DNA of 64,000 nucleotides from positions 186,001-250,000 of the forward strand of contig MEHQ01000919.1 in assembly GCA_008828725.1 (NCBI GenBank). Direction: 5' to 3'. Positions 12,111 through 23,580 of the stretch are shown here, piece after piece. Origin of the DNA: Saccharina japonica (taxonomy: Eukaryota; Sar; Phaeophyceae; Laminariales; Laminariaceae). The notes below the pieces were generated by a model. It made no database searches and was not told the DNA's origin. It was given only the letters and a program-made list of their open reading frames with translations. The position numbers were made by a program, and so were the translations under genes. Numbering within the stretch: position 1 is the first letter of the stretch; every line of letters starts with the position of its first letter.

Positions 12111-13203
12111 TGTTAACATCGCAACGGTATTTATTTCCGTCCAAAGTGCCTTTTAACTAATAAGATCGCGAGGTTGTTCGCCGAGTCGAAGAGTCACCGA
12201 ATGAGCTCAATAGGCGTGACTATCCCGCGCGCCCGAGGGCAGCGGGTTTCCCTGAGGCAGAAAGCACCGAGAGCCCGGCAGTATCTGAATCGGCGGCGTG
12301 GGGACGATCGGGGAAACGAGGCTATCGAGAAAATCTCGAACAATTTTTTTCTCGTTTAGCAGGTTTCGTCGCGATGACGTACGTATGTATGGTGTCAATA
12401 TTACATGCATGATATGTCAAGGAACATGGGAGACCTCGGTGGTATTCCTTTTCTTGGGCGACTGCAACCAACGTCAGCTGGGACGAGCGCTCGGGACAGA
12501 GACCAGTACAGCACTTGCTACCAACGGGGATGTTAAGACAGGGTACATGACCCTTTCGATCCTGCTGGGTAGCTGCATGGGTGCAAGCTCAACGTGCTTT
12601 TCGCAGCAATTGGTCTGCCGTCTTTCAACCTACCTATCGGGAATCAAGGGGGAAAAGCTCAAACTGGGGTTTCGATATACAACATTCGCATGTGTTTAAC
12701 GGGGGGTACACTTGGTATTTTCGAGAAAAACGGATATTCAAAGTTCATTCTTGCATTTTTTTTACCGTTGCTGTCTGTTTGCTGTCTGTGTTTTGTGCAG
12801 AAGGCATCATCGCAGTTGCGGTGGTACCTCTCTCAAGAAGCAGAATAAATCCCGACCACTTTCGAAACTGAAAAACAGCAAACTAATGTCGCACACTAAC
12901 TTCGAGACAAGAAAATCAGAAAAAAACGAGAAAAAAAATGAAAACTGAATGCCCAAAACTCGACTCAGGATCGAAATTCCCTCAAAACTGAGCGGAACAG
13001 CCGATCCCACACTAATTTCAAGATGGTGAAGCTATCTGTTTTGCTTTTTTCCAAGTCGTTTTTTCAACGGATTCCCGAAACTCGACTTAGATTCGAAAAA
13101 CAGTCTAAACTAAGCGAAATAGAGCCGCACAGCAGCAGTACAGCAGTTATTGCGGCATATATTCATACATGTTTATGTCGAAAACTTGAAATTGGGTAGG
13201 TAA
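12111..13203. other. No gene recognised; degenerate ACTAA.TTC.AG words
   Basis: Frames of 60-130 codons overlap. Between 12850 and 13030 there are diverged units with CACACTAACTTCGAGA and CACACTAATTTCAAGATGG. They resemble the minisatellite words at 24 kb and 42-43 kb. Confidence 0.4.
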
Positions 13204-14913
13204 TTGGTAGGGGTGTGTTGGCTGGAGTTCCCGCCTAGTTATTAGTTGGCTGGCGAAGCCAGTCAACTAACTCAACTAACTGACTTTAGTCGACTAGTTG
13301 GCTGGCTCGCCAGCCAACTAGCCGACAACGAGCTGGGCCAGACAAAATAATGTTTTTAAAGCAGATTGGCCATGCCCCGACCAATTTAACGAATTTGGAC
13401 CTGGAATTTGGACAGTGTAGATCATGTACTAACCAACACACTTGCCGCCTGCCCTTTTTTTTTTTTCCTCGGAGAAAAAAAAAGATCCAAAAATCGAAAA
13501 AAATGCAAAAGCGATCAAAACTACTTGAAAAACAAAAATCAAAGAGGGCAGGCGGCAGGTATTTTTGCACGTACGGTTCAAAGACGTGGTTGAAATGTCA
13601 GAGTAAAACTCTCGAAATTGGTCGGGGCATGGCGGAAATACCATTTTTCCGTAATTACTTGACTTATGTATGGAATCGAGATTTGGTCATATCTCTTGAT
13701 GGATGGAGAATTGGGCAACGAGACTTACATCGATATTTTCCTTGTGTCCTCAGCATTGTCTTCACCAAATTTCATGTTGATCGAAAATGACATTTTTTAT
13801 ACGAAATCAGAATGAAAAAAATGTTGTTTTCGAGTTTTCGCGGATATCTCGGCGAGATCGAGTCGAGAAAAAAATATGTATACGGTATAATTTTTCATAT
13901 ACCCTTTTTTTTTTGCACAAGCACTGGTATGTCAGGGTTGGCGCTTCAAATTTGTGTAGCCTAATTCGCAGTGGTTCACGAGATTCGACTTTAGGAAGCT
14001 TTGTACGTTTCTTGGCTGGCCCAGCTCGTAAAGTCAGGCGAGCGAAGCAAGCCAATAAAGCCCCTCCCGGCCGAGGGGGCCCCGCTGGAGGCGCCCCCGG
14101 AGGATCCAGCTGAAGGCGCCGCCGGAGGCAAAAACACGCAATTTGGCTTAATTTTACACTCAAAAACTATGATACATCGGCCACAGGTTTATATCTGGTT
14201 TTGATCACGAAACAGGTAAATGTTCAAGTTCGTCTCAGTTTATCAGACTTTTTAGGGATGCACCAGAAATATGGACATGCCGTCCCCGTTTGGGGGTCTC
14301 TCACTGGTGTCACATTTTGTCGAAACGGCAAATACTCGTGCGGCACGCAGTAGTACACCACCAGTAAAATAACACAAAACAATAACACAGAAAACAGACT
14401 GGGACCTCTTCTATGACAGGAGCATTGATAAATAGATTATTAATCACCGGCGATTCAGCGATTCAAAAACGGTTCATAGTTGAGCTACAATAGCAAATAC
14501 CGTGTCATTTCCTCTGTGGTACTGGATGCGTTACCAACCGACACATAAAACAAATCTGTGCTCTACGAGGTTTCATTTCGGAGCCTTATGGTCTTCGCAT
14601 AATAGACACGCAGCTCAGGACAAGCATCGCTCAAACACCCGGGCCAGAGGTGCTCATCATCCACTGGACACTGAACATACTACTGTAAATAAAGAAACAT
14701 ACTTGTATTAGGTATTAGAGCACGTTGGGACAAAGTCCCGCCATGAGTTGCAGAAGACTTCTTTCTCTATGTGCTCGCAGCGTGGTAGTACTACTTGGAG
14801 ACGCCGAGAAATACGTGATGGATAGTTGGCACCGCCGCAACTACTGTAACTCTAATACCTAGCCAACTAATAACTAGCTGGCGACTATAAGTCAGCCAAC
14901 TCAGCCCTACCAA
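13204..14913. mobile_element. TIR element E5, about 1.7 kb, no target duplication seen
   Basis: The left end TTGGTAGGGGTGTGTTGGCT and the reverse complement of the right end, TTGGTAGGGCTGAGTTGGCT, match at 18 of 20 positions. A second shared word, CTAGTTATTAGTTGGCT, lies 30-50 bp inside each end. Subterminal repeats of AGTTGGCTGG/CCAGCCAACT occur on both sides. The body is A/T-rich in the middle, has short frames on both strands and shows no transposase motif. A piece at 13900-14035 recurs inverted at 18780-18920. The clean TIR supports a DNA transposon relic; I cannot name its superfamily. Confidence 0.65.
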
Positions 14914-14984
14914 CAAACCAAGGACGAAAAAGGGGGGTCCCCCGTGTGGATACACCACGAAACCTCAACACAACTGCCTACTTG

Positions 14985-15145
14985 CTGATTAGCTGGGGTT
15001 CGTGGAGCCAGTACCATCCGGGGAGGAATACATTGCATCCCTGGGGCAAAAATCCTTCCAAGTATCTACAACTCCAACTAACCGGAAACGAAAACGACGA
15101 CCCCCCGGGCCATTACTGCCCAGCACGGGGTATAAACCCCAATTC
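14985..15145 (-). repeat. Isolated diverged monomer of the 216-bp satellite
   Basis: Reverse-complemented, this reads GGGGTTTATACC, then GTCGTCGTTTTCG, then TTGGAGTTGTAGATACTTGG, then AAGGATTT. These occur in the same order and spacing as in the satellite units at 37.8-40.8 kb. It is a single inverted monomer about 23 kb from the main array. Confidence 0.7.
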
Positions 15146-15245
15146 CGGGTACACAACTGTTGGCTGTGTTCGTGAAGCTGGCGGTCCGCATCCATTGGGG
15201 GCCATACTGTACAGCAGGATCAGGACCATTATAACAAAGTACTGT

Positions 15246-15483
15246 TAGGGGTAGGCGTGAGGTGCCTAACGTAGACGCAACAGGCTGTATCCATGTCGGG
15301 TATTTGTTCCACGCAAAAATGAATCCATTTTTTGCGACCAGCCATAATCGAGCAAAATGGCAGCAGCGTCATCCATATTTTGTATTTAGAGGCCAAAACC
15401 CAAAAGCCTGAAGCATTTTGGAAGATTAAATTGGGAGACAAATTAAAAATACTACACCCTGCAGCTGAACAAGCAAGAACACC

Positions 15484-15529
<46 letters not shown>

Positions 15530-16397
15530 CAGACGGAAGGTGGCGGTAACGTTGCCGATGAACTCCTATGTTTCCTTGAGCTTCAGCTGCTTGAAGCTGA
15601 GCCGCTCGCGGAGATGCACCCGCTGATCCTCTCGCTGAATACAAGAGTCACGCTCCAAACCCCTACATCCTAACCAAGACAGGCTTCCTCAACAGCTTTC
15701 GTCTCAGCCGATCGGGGGCCTTCAGCCTCCTCAACGCGCTGAGCAACGGACACCTCGCCTGCACGAGCGACGCCGTCGTACCATCGCTCCAGTGCATGAT
15801 AGTCGCGGCCTTCTGCGGCGTTCTCGACACAATTTTCCCTCCCAACGTCCCTGCAATCGTTCAAGAACCCAGCGTGATTTATATTGAGAGCTCCCACTTT
15901 TTGTCATTTTTGTCTTGGTTCTTGCAACTACCATTTTTTGGAGAAGTATCACTCTTCACAGACGCGTTATCACGGAACGGTTTCCTCTGCTGCTTGCCGT
16001 TAAATCAGGGACACTGTGGTTTTGATGTGCCGCGCTTCTTTGTACCAATCGAATTACGCTGCCATGCTGTCGAAAACATCCGAAAACATTGAAAATCCAC
16101 CATTTCAGAGATTTTTACGGCCGTTCCAGACAGAAACACATATTGATTGCTGTCAGAAAGCAGAATATATTGTTTTACAGGTCTGCAGGCAGTAGTAAAT
16201 CTCAATTCGTGACGTACCACGAGTTACAGGTGATGCAATGCAGTCTGGTATACCTGGTACTATGTTCAAGTTATTCAAGAACGAAATCATTGAGATTTCT
16301 TCAGGCTATGATTATTGAAATGATGAGTGTAAAAATAATTCCATGTATTGAATCTGCCACATTTTCGTGGTCGTTAATCACCTCACGTCTAGCCCTA
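15246..16397. mobile_element. TIR element E4, 1152 bp
   Basis: Ends are TAGGGGTAGGCGTGAGGTGC and, reverse-complemented, TAGGGCTAGACGTGAGGTGA: 17 of 20 identical, with similarity continuing to a shared TAACG. Flanks are ACTGT (15241-15245) and ACTGC (16398-16402), again the ACTG(T) duplication of E1-E3. A (CAG)n tract lies at 15484-15530. A 113-codon plus frame (15332-15673) runs through the tract as polyglutamine and continues into a short acidic stretch. It has no known domain, so coding status is open. No transposase was seen. Confidence 0.75.
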
Positions 16398-16402
16398 ACT
16401 GC

Positions 16403-16790
16403 AGTTGTACGTTCAACATGGATCATCATCTACGACTTGGCGTAGCTTAAAAACAATGCACACCACATTCGGTAAGTACAGTAGTTACGTGCTTTACAGC
16501 AGCAGTAGGAATTTCGGTAGGTTAACTTAGGTGCGGTAGGTATATGCGGTAGGCACAACAGTAAATGCAGAAGGTACGTACGCACATCAGGACCAGTTGA
16601 TGTACATACGTACGTACGTAATGAGCCGTGACTGCACTAAAATTGGCAACGCGGGGCTAGCGCCACGGGCGGAGCCGGGCCCGTCCCTCAATACCCTGGG
16701 TATAGCAGTACGCGCCAACGACATCATTTTTCTTGGTTGTTGTGTGCTGGCTGAAAATTGCTCGTTTTTAGGATGGGTATCGATTAACTG
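16403..16790. other. No recognisable feature
   Basis: Contains GTACGTACGTAC words near 16610. No gene or repeat partner was recognised. Confidence 0.4.
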
Positions 16791-16975
16791 AATTATTGTT
16801 TGCGTGGTCGAAGATAACTTGATTTTAGTGAGGGGGGTCGTAATTGACTTAATTTCGCATTAGGGGTCGGAGTTCGCGTAGTTTTCGTGTGGGCGTAAAA
16901 AATGACTTGGTTTTAGTGTCTGACTCGAAAAATGACTTGGTTTTTGTGTCGGGACATGAACTTACCTTACGAAGT
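16791..16975 (-). repeat. Degenerate minisatellite with ACTTGGTTTTAGTG units
   Basis: Four to six diverged units of about 30-40 bp on the theme TGACTTGGTTTTAGTGTC. This is the reverse-complement version of the field at 23880-24570. The exact 13-mer ACTTGGTTTTAGT is at 16905-16917. Confidence 0.7.
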
Positions 16976-18779
16976 TTTAGTGTGCTGTACATAGTTCTCT
17001 CACGAGGGTGTGCAATTTCACATTAACTCCTAGGCAAAACCCTTTGAAGAACCGGTCGACATCATCGCTAGATGAAATTAATTTGTGACTGTCCCGCAGT
17101 ATGCCATCTAAATACTTATCAGGTAGCATTTTCTTTCCTAATGTGTTTTTGTGCTTTCTGGAGCGGAACGCCTGGTGTATCGATGGAGTATACTATTTTG
17201 TTGTGTTGATAGCGTACGCCGGGTACTTTGTGTTTCGTTTTTTCGTTTTTGCCTTTTCCTGTTTTTGTAGATGGTTTCGATCCAGGACGCTTCAACATGT
17301 CTCGCTGCGGCAAGCTACTTTTTGGTGATAGCAACCAAAAAAGTTACAAACATCCGAATATAAACGGTGAGATCGTCATAATCGTACCAACATGATTGTT
17401 ACTTGTTTTCACAAAAATACTGCGGTGTTGCCGTGGCGACCGATTACCGCGGAAGCGTAACCGTGCAAATACCGCGGTTACGTGTTACTGTACCACGCTG
17501 ATCACTGCGGAAGCATGACCCTGCTGGACAGTGCACCGGCCGGCCATGTGACCAAGGCTAGAAAACCATCGCATACACTGATCGGTGTCAAGCAAATCGC
17601 GGTATTATGCCCTCGAGCACCATTATGCGCGCACGCGTGGAACCCGCCCATTGACGCTCCTTGAGGCGAAGGGGACCCCGGCTGGTACCACCCATTTCCG
17701 GTGTTACGAGCCCAACAAGTGTCCCCCGGTTTCTGCCGGTGCGGACGCCGCTGCTGCTGCTGGTGGAAACCTCGCCTTCACCCCAGTGCTGCTGCTGCGC
17801 GGCGCCCCCATACTGCCACTGCTCCTGTTGTCCACCGCATACTGTTGCTGCTGGGGCTGCCCGGCACCTCCAAACGGCCGTTGCTGATGCTGCTGGTGCT
17901 ACTGCCCAGCGCCTCTATGCTGACGCTGCTGCTGCCCGGCACCTGTCAATCTCCTCCGAAAATCCTTCAAGCCAAGAGCCATCTCCTCAGCTAGTCCTTC
18001 CAGTACTACCCTTCTCTAACACAGTATAACGCTTCAGCGATCTCCAGGCCCGGAGAACGCAGGTGATCGTGTTTGTATACGACGCTGTCGAACGCGTCGC
18101 TTGCTGGAACACGTGGCTATACCATGAGTCGTGGAGGAAGAGCAATAGGCAATGTACACTACCACTAAATACCAAGCACACAAGTAGGCCAGTACCTGTC
18201 GTCAAAGGCTCTACCATAAACACCATACAGGAGTGAGCCGTACCTTTCTTTCACGCTCTACCCTCACATATATACGGGCAGTATCTTATAATTAAAGTCC
18301 GGGTCGTATCTTATTAGCATCATCGACTGCCCCCGAAGGGAGCAGCATTCATGCCGAGGCATCCAAGTATCATCTCAAATCATAATGCCTCGCCACACAA
18401 TATAAAACCCCAATCTCCGTAGACCAGTATGAATTCCGCTAGTATCCGGAAACCAGTATCGAGCAACCGCATACCATAAACATGGGCAATGCGTGTTTCG
18501 GGCGGAAGCTGAGCGACTGGGGTCGCTAAGGCGGAGAGGGCGGGGCGTTAGGTCGCGACCGAGTCGGTCAAGACTACACTACAACAGCAGCACACAACTG
18601 CTGTGTATTCAACTTTTTCTTGAACTTGCATAAGGATTATTCTCTGTACATTCAACAGTAGTTTTGCTATTGACTTGAACATTACAAGAGGGAAACATAC
18701 TTGAAGACAAGTGCAAATAGTGCGACGTTGTTTTCGAGATTGGAGACTTCAAGACCCGCGTACTCGAAGCAACGCCACG
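16976..18779. other. No gene recognised; CTG-rich stretch at 17740-17950
   Basis: The CTG-rich stretch opens three overlapping frames of about 100-120 codons full of Leu, Ala or Cys, which is expected of such DNA. No TIR or domain was found around it, so it may be a relic of a CAG/CTG-bearing element. Confidence 0.35.
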
Positions 18780-18925
18780 AGCAATGCGTACGAGCTGGGC
18801 CAGCCAAAAAAAGGAGAAAGGTTCATAAAGTCGTACTCGTGAACCACTGTAAATTAACCTATAACATTGGAAGCACTAACCCCGACACACCAATGCTCAC
18901 GAAAAAAACTAAAGTATATACCTGG
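18780..18925 (-). repeat. Fragment of element E5 (inverted)
   Basis: Matches the reverse complement of 13900-14035. Shared words are GAGCTGGGCCAGCCAA, TAAAGTCG, CGTGAACCACTG and a CACCAATGCT-like end. Confidence 0.65.
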
Positions 18926-18949
18926 TAAAAAATCCGCACAAATTCGAAT

Positions 18950-19245
18950 ACAAATAGGTATTCGTATTCGTTAGCTTCAAGTTAGGTTGATGGGGCGAAT
19001 AAACGACTGTGGATGAATAGTCTTTCAAAAACGTGAGGCGAATAGCCGTCCACGGACGAATACTTTATCGAAAACATGGGGCGACTATTCCCGTGGATGA
19101 ATACTTTCTCGAAAACGTGGGGCGAATCGTCCCTCCAAACCTGGGGAAAATATTCGTTCGGGGATGAATGCCACCTATTCGACGGATGGTTTTCGCGAGT
19201 ATTCGTCCGTGAAACGAATACCCTCCCGAAAAAAACAACCGTATG
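18950..19245 (+). repeat. Minisatellite, ATTCGTCC/GGACGAATA unit, locus 1
   Basis: Diverged units of about 45-50 bp of the form GGGGCGAATA, then TTCGTCCGTGGATGAATACT, then TTCTCGAAAACATG. Each unit contains a GGACGAATA/TATTCGTCC inverted pair. The same unit makes a second array at 20690-20990. Confidence 0.8.
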
Positions 19246-19618
19246 GATTCAATGTTAATGTAAAAACCGACCATATATTTGGGGGCAGAGTGGTATGAAA
19301 TACAAGGGCTCCGCTCCACGGCAGCTGATGCCACCCGCTGCGCTCGCGCAAAGAAGGGGGTCGAAGAGGCCCACGATGTACGTAGTAGTGCAAGCACCGA
19401 CTTGAAAATGACAAGAGATTATTGCTGCAGCAAAGACGGTGGACTTGACACGCATGCAAAACATGCTCGGGATGCACATTATGGCTCCATGCCCCAGGGA
19501 AACAAAGCTGTATGTTCGAAAGAGAAAGCACAGCAACACCGCCCACAGCACGACGTTGCGCTGCCTGCTACTGTGGTGGGTGTGATTTGTGCCTTTTTCG
19601 TGAGTATGTGTGGTGATA

Positions 19619-19649
<31 letters not shown>

Positions 19650-19889
19650 AACAACAACAACACCAGTACTTCGTACTTTGTATGTATGAAAAAAAAGCAC
19701 AGCACAGCACGGTCGTCAAGTTGTGAAGTACGAAAGACAAAAAACCCACAAAACAGAAAACCCACAAATTTATAATTACTCGTACCTGAACTAAACGGCA
19801 GGAGCGAAAAACAAAAACGAAAAATAAACGGTCGGAAAAAAATGAAATCAAGACAACACGAAAAATTGATTTTGAAAAAAATCTCGTCG
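19246..19889. repeat. Unassigned sequence with a (CAA)n microsatellite at 19619-19662
   Basis: The CAA/CAG tract at 19619-19662 gives polythreonine on plus and polyvaline/polycysteine/polyleucine on minus. This explains the 243-codon minus frame at 19255-19986, so no gene is called. Confidence 0.6.
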
Positions 19890-20573
19890 GGCTGTCGGGT
19901 CTGTGATGATTGCGCCGCTTGCAAAAAAAGTGTGGACGTCGTTCGCGTTGTGTCAGCCTTGACGCTCCCCGCCCCTCTGCGATCACCTCTCCATCGATTC
20001 GGTCCGGGTCGAGCTCTACTGCCTCTCTGCCCCAGTGAGCCCCGTGGCCCGTCTCGCGTGAAGCCTAGTGCTCACCGTGGCCCTCGTTCGCCCGTTCGAC
20101 GATGATGGTGTTCAAACCGCGTGGCTGTCTCTTTGTAAATCATATTTGTCCGAGAAATAAGCACCGCTTGAATGTTATTTTACACACGGAAACTACCCTT
20201 ATAATTTCGGATATACTGTACTCGATTGATACAGCAACAGCAACGTAGACAAAGCCCCTTCATGCTTCCCTCGTGTCTCGATGGACACGCCACGCCTAGC
20301 CACGAAAAAGGCGATCGCGCTTCTTCTGACCCCCCCTCTACTGGCCAGCGCCCTCCCATACCCGCAATGGCACCGGGCTCACCCGCGCTGCCGTGCTCTC
20401 TGAGCAAACACGCACGAACCCAAAACTGAAAAAGGACTCTCGCCAACTATTAATAAAGTATAGGGAACAAAGAGAGAAAGCAATGGTTCGCAAGTAACGA
20501 AAGGTGGCGGTGTCGAAGTGAGAGCTCTGAGAGGCCAGGGATGGGTAATCCCCGAAAGAGATATTAGTAAGTA
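19890..20573 (+). repeat. Dispersed repeat family A, copy 2
   Basis: A direct copy of bases 1-636. It has an extra insertion of about 40 bp near 20010-20080 and is followed by ATATTAGTAAGTA, as in copy 1. The sequence just downstream (to 20650) holds GAGTTCGAGCC and a T8 run. This looks superficially like a Pol III B box and terminator but does not fold as a tRNA. Confidence 0.75.
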
Positions 20574-20689
20574 CGTCTATGATGTGTGCAACTCTGAATT
20601 GTGTGGAGGCCATGAGTTCGAGCCCCGCGGCTCTCATTTTTTTTGCCCTTTTTCTGCTTTGTGTGTCATCACACATGTATTACAGTATT

Positions 20690-20990
20690 CGTGCGGGAAG
20701 TATTCATCAGACGTCGGCACCACATAAGTCGGCAGCTGACGAATACCCTTTCAAAAACATGAGACGAATATTCGTCCACGGACGAATACTTTCTCGGGAA
20801 CATTGACGAATATTCGTCCGTGGATGGATAAGATCTCGAAAACGTGGGGCGAATATTCGTCCATGCACGAATACTTTCTCGAAAACATGGGGCGAATAAT
20901 CGAATATTCGTTCGTGGGCGAATCCTACCTATTCGACCGATGGTTTCGCGAGTATTCGTCAAAACTATTCGTATTCGTGCGGGGTGTGCA
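20690..20990 (+). repeat. Minisatellite, ATTCGTCC/GGACGAATA unit, locus 2
   Basis: About six units of the same family as 18950-19245, in the same orientation. Units share GAATATTCGTCCACGGACGA and TCTCGAAAACATGGGGCGAA cores. Confidence 0.8.
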
Positions 20991-21700
20991 CAAGTTTGTA
21001 ACCTTTTTCCCGGCTCGATCTGGCCGAGATATCCGCGAAAACTCAAAAACGCATTTATTTTGCAGTGAATTCGCATACCATCGGTGGTGTTCGATAGAGG
21101 TTAAATTTGGTGGTGACAGTGGTGAAGCCACGAGGAGATATATGTGATAATACATACCAGAAGTATGGGAAGCTGTGTTTTAGTGAGCAGGCATTTTACG
21201 TCAGGACAAAAGCGCCGGATCGATCCGGCGGCTGACACAAAAGTATTGCTTATCACCTATGCTCTCTTGAACTACTGAAAGGAAGATGGTCTTTTGAGCA
21301 TTATAACTGGAGAAATGTCGTTTTCGATTGAGAGTCATGAAAGCTAAAATTTATACCACAAAAATACTGAAATAAAAAACGGAGTTGTTTTCTAAAAAGA
21401 CTGCAGAGTGCTCTTATATTTTTTCCCCAGAGGGGCATATTCTTTTGCCGAAGGGCCCCCTTAAAATGGTTGTGTGTGCCGAACACTGGTGGCCTTTCGA
21501 CGCGTGCAGCTGCTGTTAATAGACAGATCGCGAGCATAATTAATTATCAGCGGTACATACTTGCTGATTTCATATCGCCAGCTACAGTCAGTATCTCACA
21601 GCAAAACGACGTTTTTCGCCATACAGCTGACATTTGTTTTTTAGATTGGACTGCACTGTTAATCTTATTGAAGATACCGGTGCGTGCCTGGCGGCAAATT
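20991..21700. other. No recognisable feature
   Basis: Includes a CGCCGGATCGATCCGGCG palindrome at 21210-21227. The 133-codon plus frame at 21470-21871 has no recognisable domain. Confidence 0.4.
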
Positions 21701-21824
21701 TTCTACCATTTTCGTATTGTTCGTAACCCAGACCCCACCTATGTAAGACAGATCGCACACGAGCACTGCAGTGTTGCAACGCTATACACGCCTGCCCTCC
21801 GCCAGCACAGGAGGGAGCAAGATT

Positions 21825-21879
21825 ACACGATTTGGGTAGTTTGTCCGCGCTTTATTGCTGTAGGTCTCTAGCGTACTGT
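21825..21879 (+). repeat. Left half of the repeat interrupted by E3
   Basis: The words GTAGTTTGTCCGCGCTTTAT and TGCTGTAGGTC match the reverse complement of 28470-28525. The match resumes after E3 at 23581, so E3 sits inside this repeat. Confidence 0.7.
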
Positions 21880-23010
21880 TAGGACTGACAATACATTCGT
21901 TTTGAACGTAAAAAAAATGTCCTGTTTATTCGACACACCGTTCAAACAAATCGGGAAAAAATAGATTTGAAAATTGTCAGCCAACACCCTATTAAGTTGA
22001 TTTTAGACTGCAATAACGGGTTGCAGTGAATGCATTTTTTCTCCACACTGCAAACGAATTGGATGCTGTCATTCGACAGACACATGTCATCGATGGAGAC
22101 CGAGGGGATGATCGATTATTCATTTTGTTGTTTTTTTCCGTGTATCCGATTGGAAATGTGCCGGAAAACTCGATTTTGATGTTCAATTTGTATATTTCTG
22201 TCTTGGGGAAGAAGTCTTTGACATAACAATATATCAATACGTGCCCTCCCCTCCGCTAGGACAATGCGCACACACCAAAGCCACCCGCGCTTGAATCCAT
22301 CAAGTAGCCGACAAGAAATCCATCACAAAAGTTGTCCAACTTTTGAGTAATTCTTCGGATAGCGCGACTTACATTTTTTTTTCATCGCTTGCTCTTTTCG
22401 TATGGTTCATGGTGTGATTCGGCGCTGACATCTTGGCTGAGTTGGCTCGTACTTGGGAGGATTTTTTGCTTGGCCGTGCTTCTGCGATGCTTGGTTTATC
22501 GTAGTCCCGGGCGGTACCTTTGCACGACTTGCTTTGCCGTACGATACCATGCTGCTGCTGTAGGGCGTAGCATCTAGTGGTGGTGGCATTACAGCAGTAT
22601 GGGTAGTGTCTACGTACAGCAGATGTTTTTCACCGATGGATGAGGTCGAGCCTTTCCGATTCACAACAACGATCGCCTCCGAGAATGTATTATTAGTGAG
22701 GAAAACACAAGAAACATATTTTTCATAATTGTAGTGTTTGAATAGTACCACTTTGTTCCAAAATATAAGGAACGTTTGGATAATACAATTCAAGAAAAAA
22801 ACTTGATATTTGCGGACAGACGAGTACCAGGTACCAGTATCTATAGACTGAAAATATGTTGTACACACAGAACCACCAAGTAAGCGCTCTTGCCAACCAC
22901 CCTTGCCGAGAGAACCGACACGAAAAAGGGCCCGCAGTAACGGCGAGATGCAAAATGTGCAACACGCAACCGAGGCGATGCCCAAACATGGGAGTATCCT
23001 GTGCAGCAGT

Positions 23011-23053
<43 letters not shown>

Positions 23054-23580
23054 GCTGCGGGTTCCTCAGCCCCGGCTTCGAGCGTGTCAAGAAAGGCAGC
23101 AGCAGCAACGCCATCGGCGGCTTCGCCATCCAGGTTTGCCCGCAAGGCAGCAGCAGCAGCAGCAGCGGGGTGATCACCTCCGGCTTCAAGCGTGCCCAGC
23201 AAGGGGTCCACTGGCCTTCAGTCGGCCATCGCGCAGGAGCTTGCACGAGACAACTCCGTGCTCCGCCGATGCTAACTCCTCCCTGTGGAACGCTGCTACT
23301 CTGAGTGGTGCCGAGCAACACTTCCTCGGGGCTTGCTCACCTTTTTTGTTTTTTACAAAATGTGCTCTCGTGCTCGTACGCCACTCTGCTGCTGCGTTGG
23401 TCATACCACGGCACATCTTTGTATTTTTTGTTTGAAAGGCAGCATCATTGAATAGTTTTTGGGGGTAATTTGCCCTGTGTTAGGATTGGTTGATTTTCTA
23501 AAGATTTTTCTCCCCAGGTATCGAGCATGGGCCATTTCCTTGTCTTTTTTACGTCTAAAACGAATCTATCGCCAGTCCTA
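21880..23580. mobile_element. TIR element E3, 1701 bp
   Basis: Ends are TAGGACTGACAATACATTCG and, reverse-complemented, TAGGACTGGCGATAGATTCG (17 of 20 identical; similarity continues into TTTT). Flanks are ACTGT at 21875-21879 and 23581-23585. The inverted host copy at 28245-28530 lacks the element. The body shares a GATTGGTT.ATTTTCTAAAG block near the right end with E1 and carries CAG tracts at 23010-23047 and 23149-23166. The 304-codon minus frame (22407-23321) is mainly translation of these tracts and has no transposase motif. I regard the element as non-autonomous. Confidence 0.8.

Noticed and set aside
19255..19986. 243-codon membrane-protein-like minus frame
   Set aside because: The hydrophobic stretches come from the (CAA)n/(TTG)n microsatellite and AT-rich DNA.
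20520..20650. Possible tRNA gene with GAGTTCGAGCC B box and T8 terminator, framed by GAGAGC/GCTCTC
   Set aside because: The T arm does not pair, no anticodon arm fits, and the length is wrong; at most a Pol III-like relic.
22407..23321. 304-codon minus-strand frame in E3 as a possible transposase
   Set aside because: Much of it is polyleucine and related translation of CAG tracts; there is no DDE/DDD-type block, and other frames are equally open.
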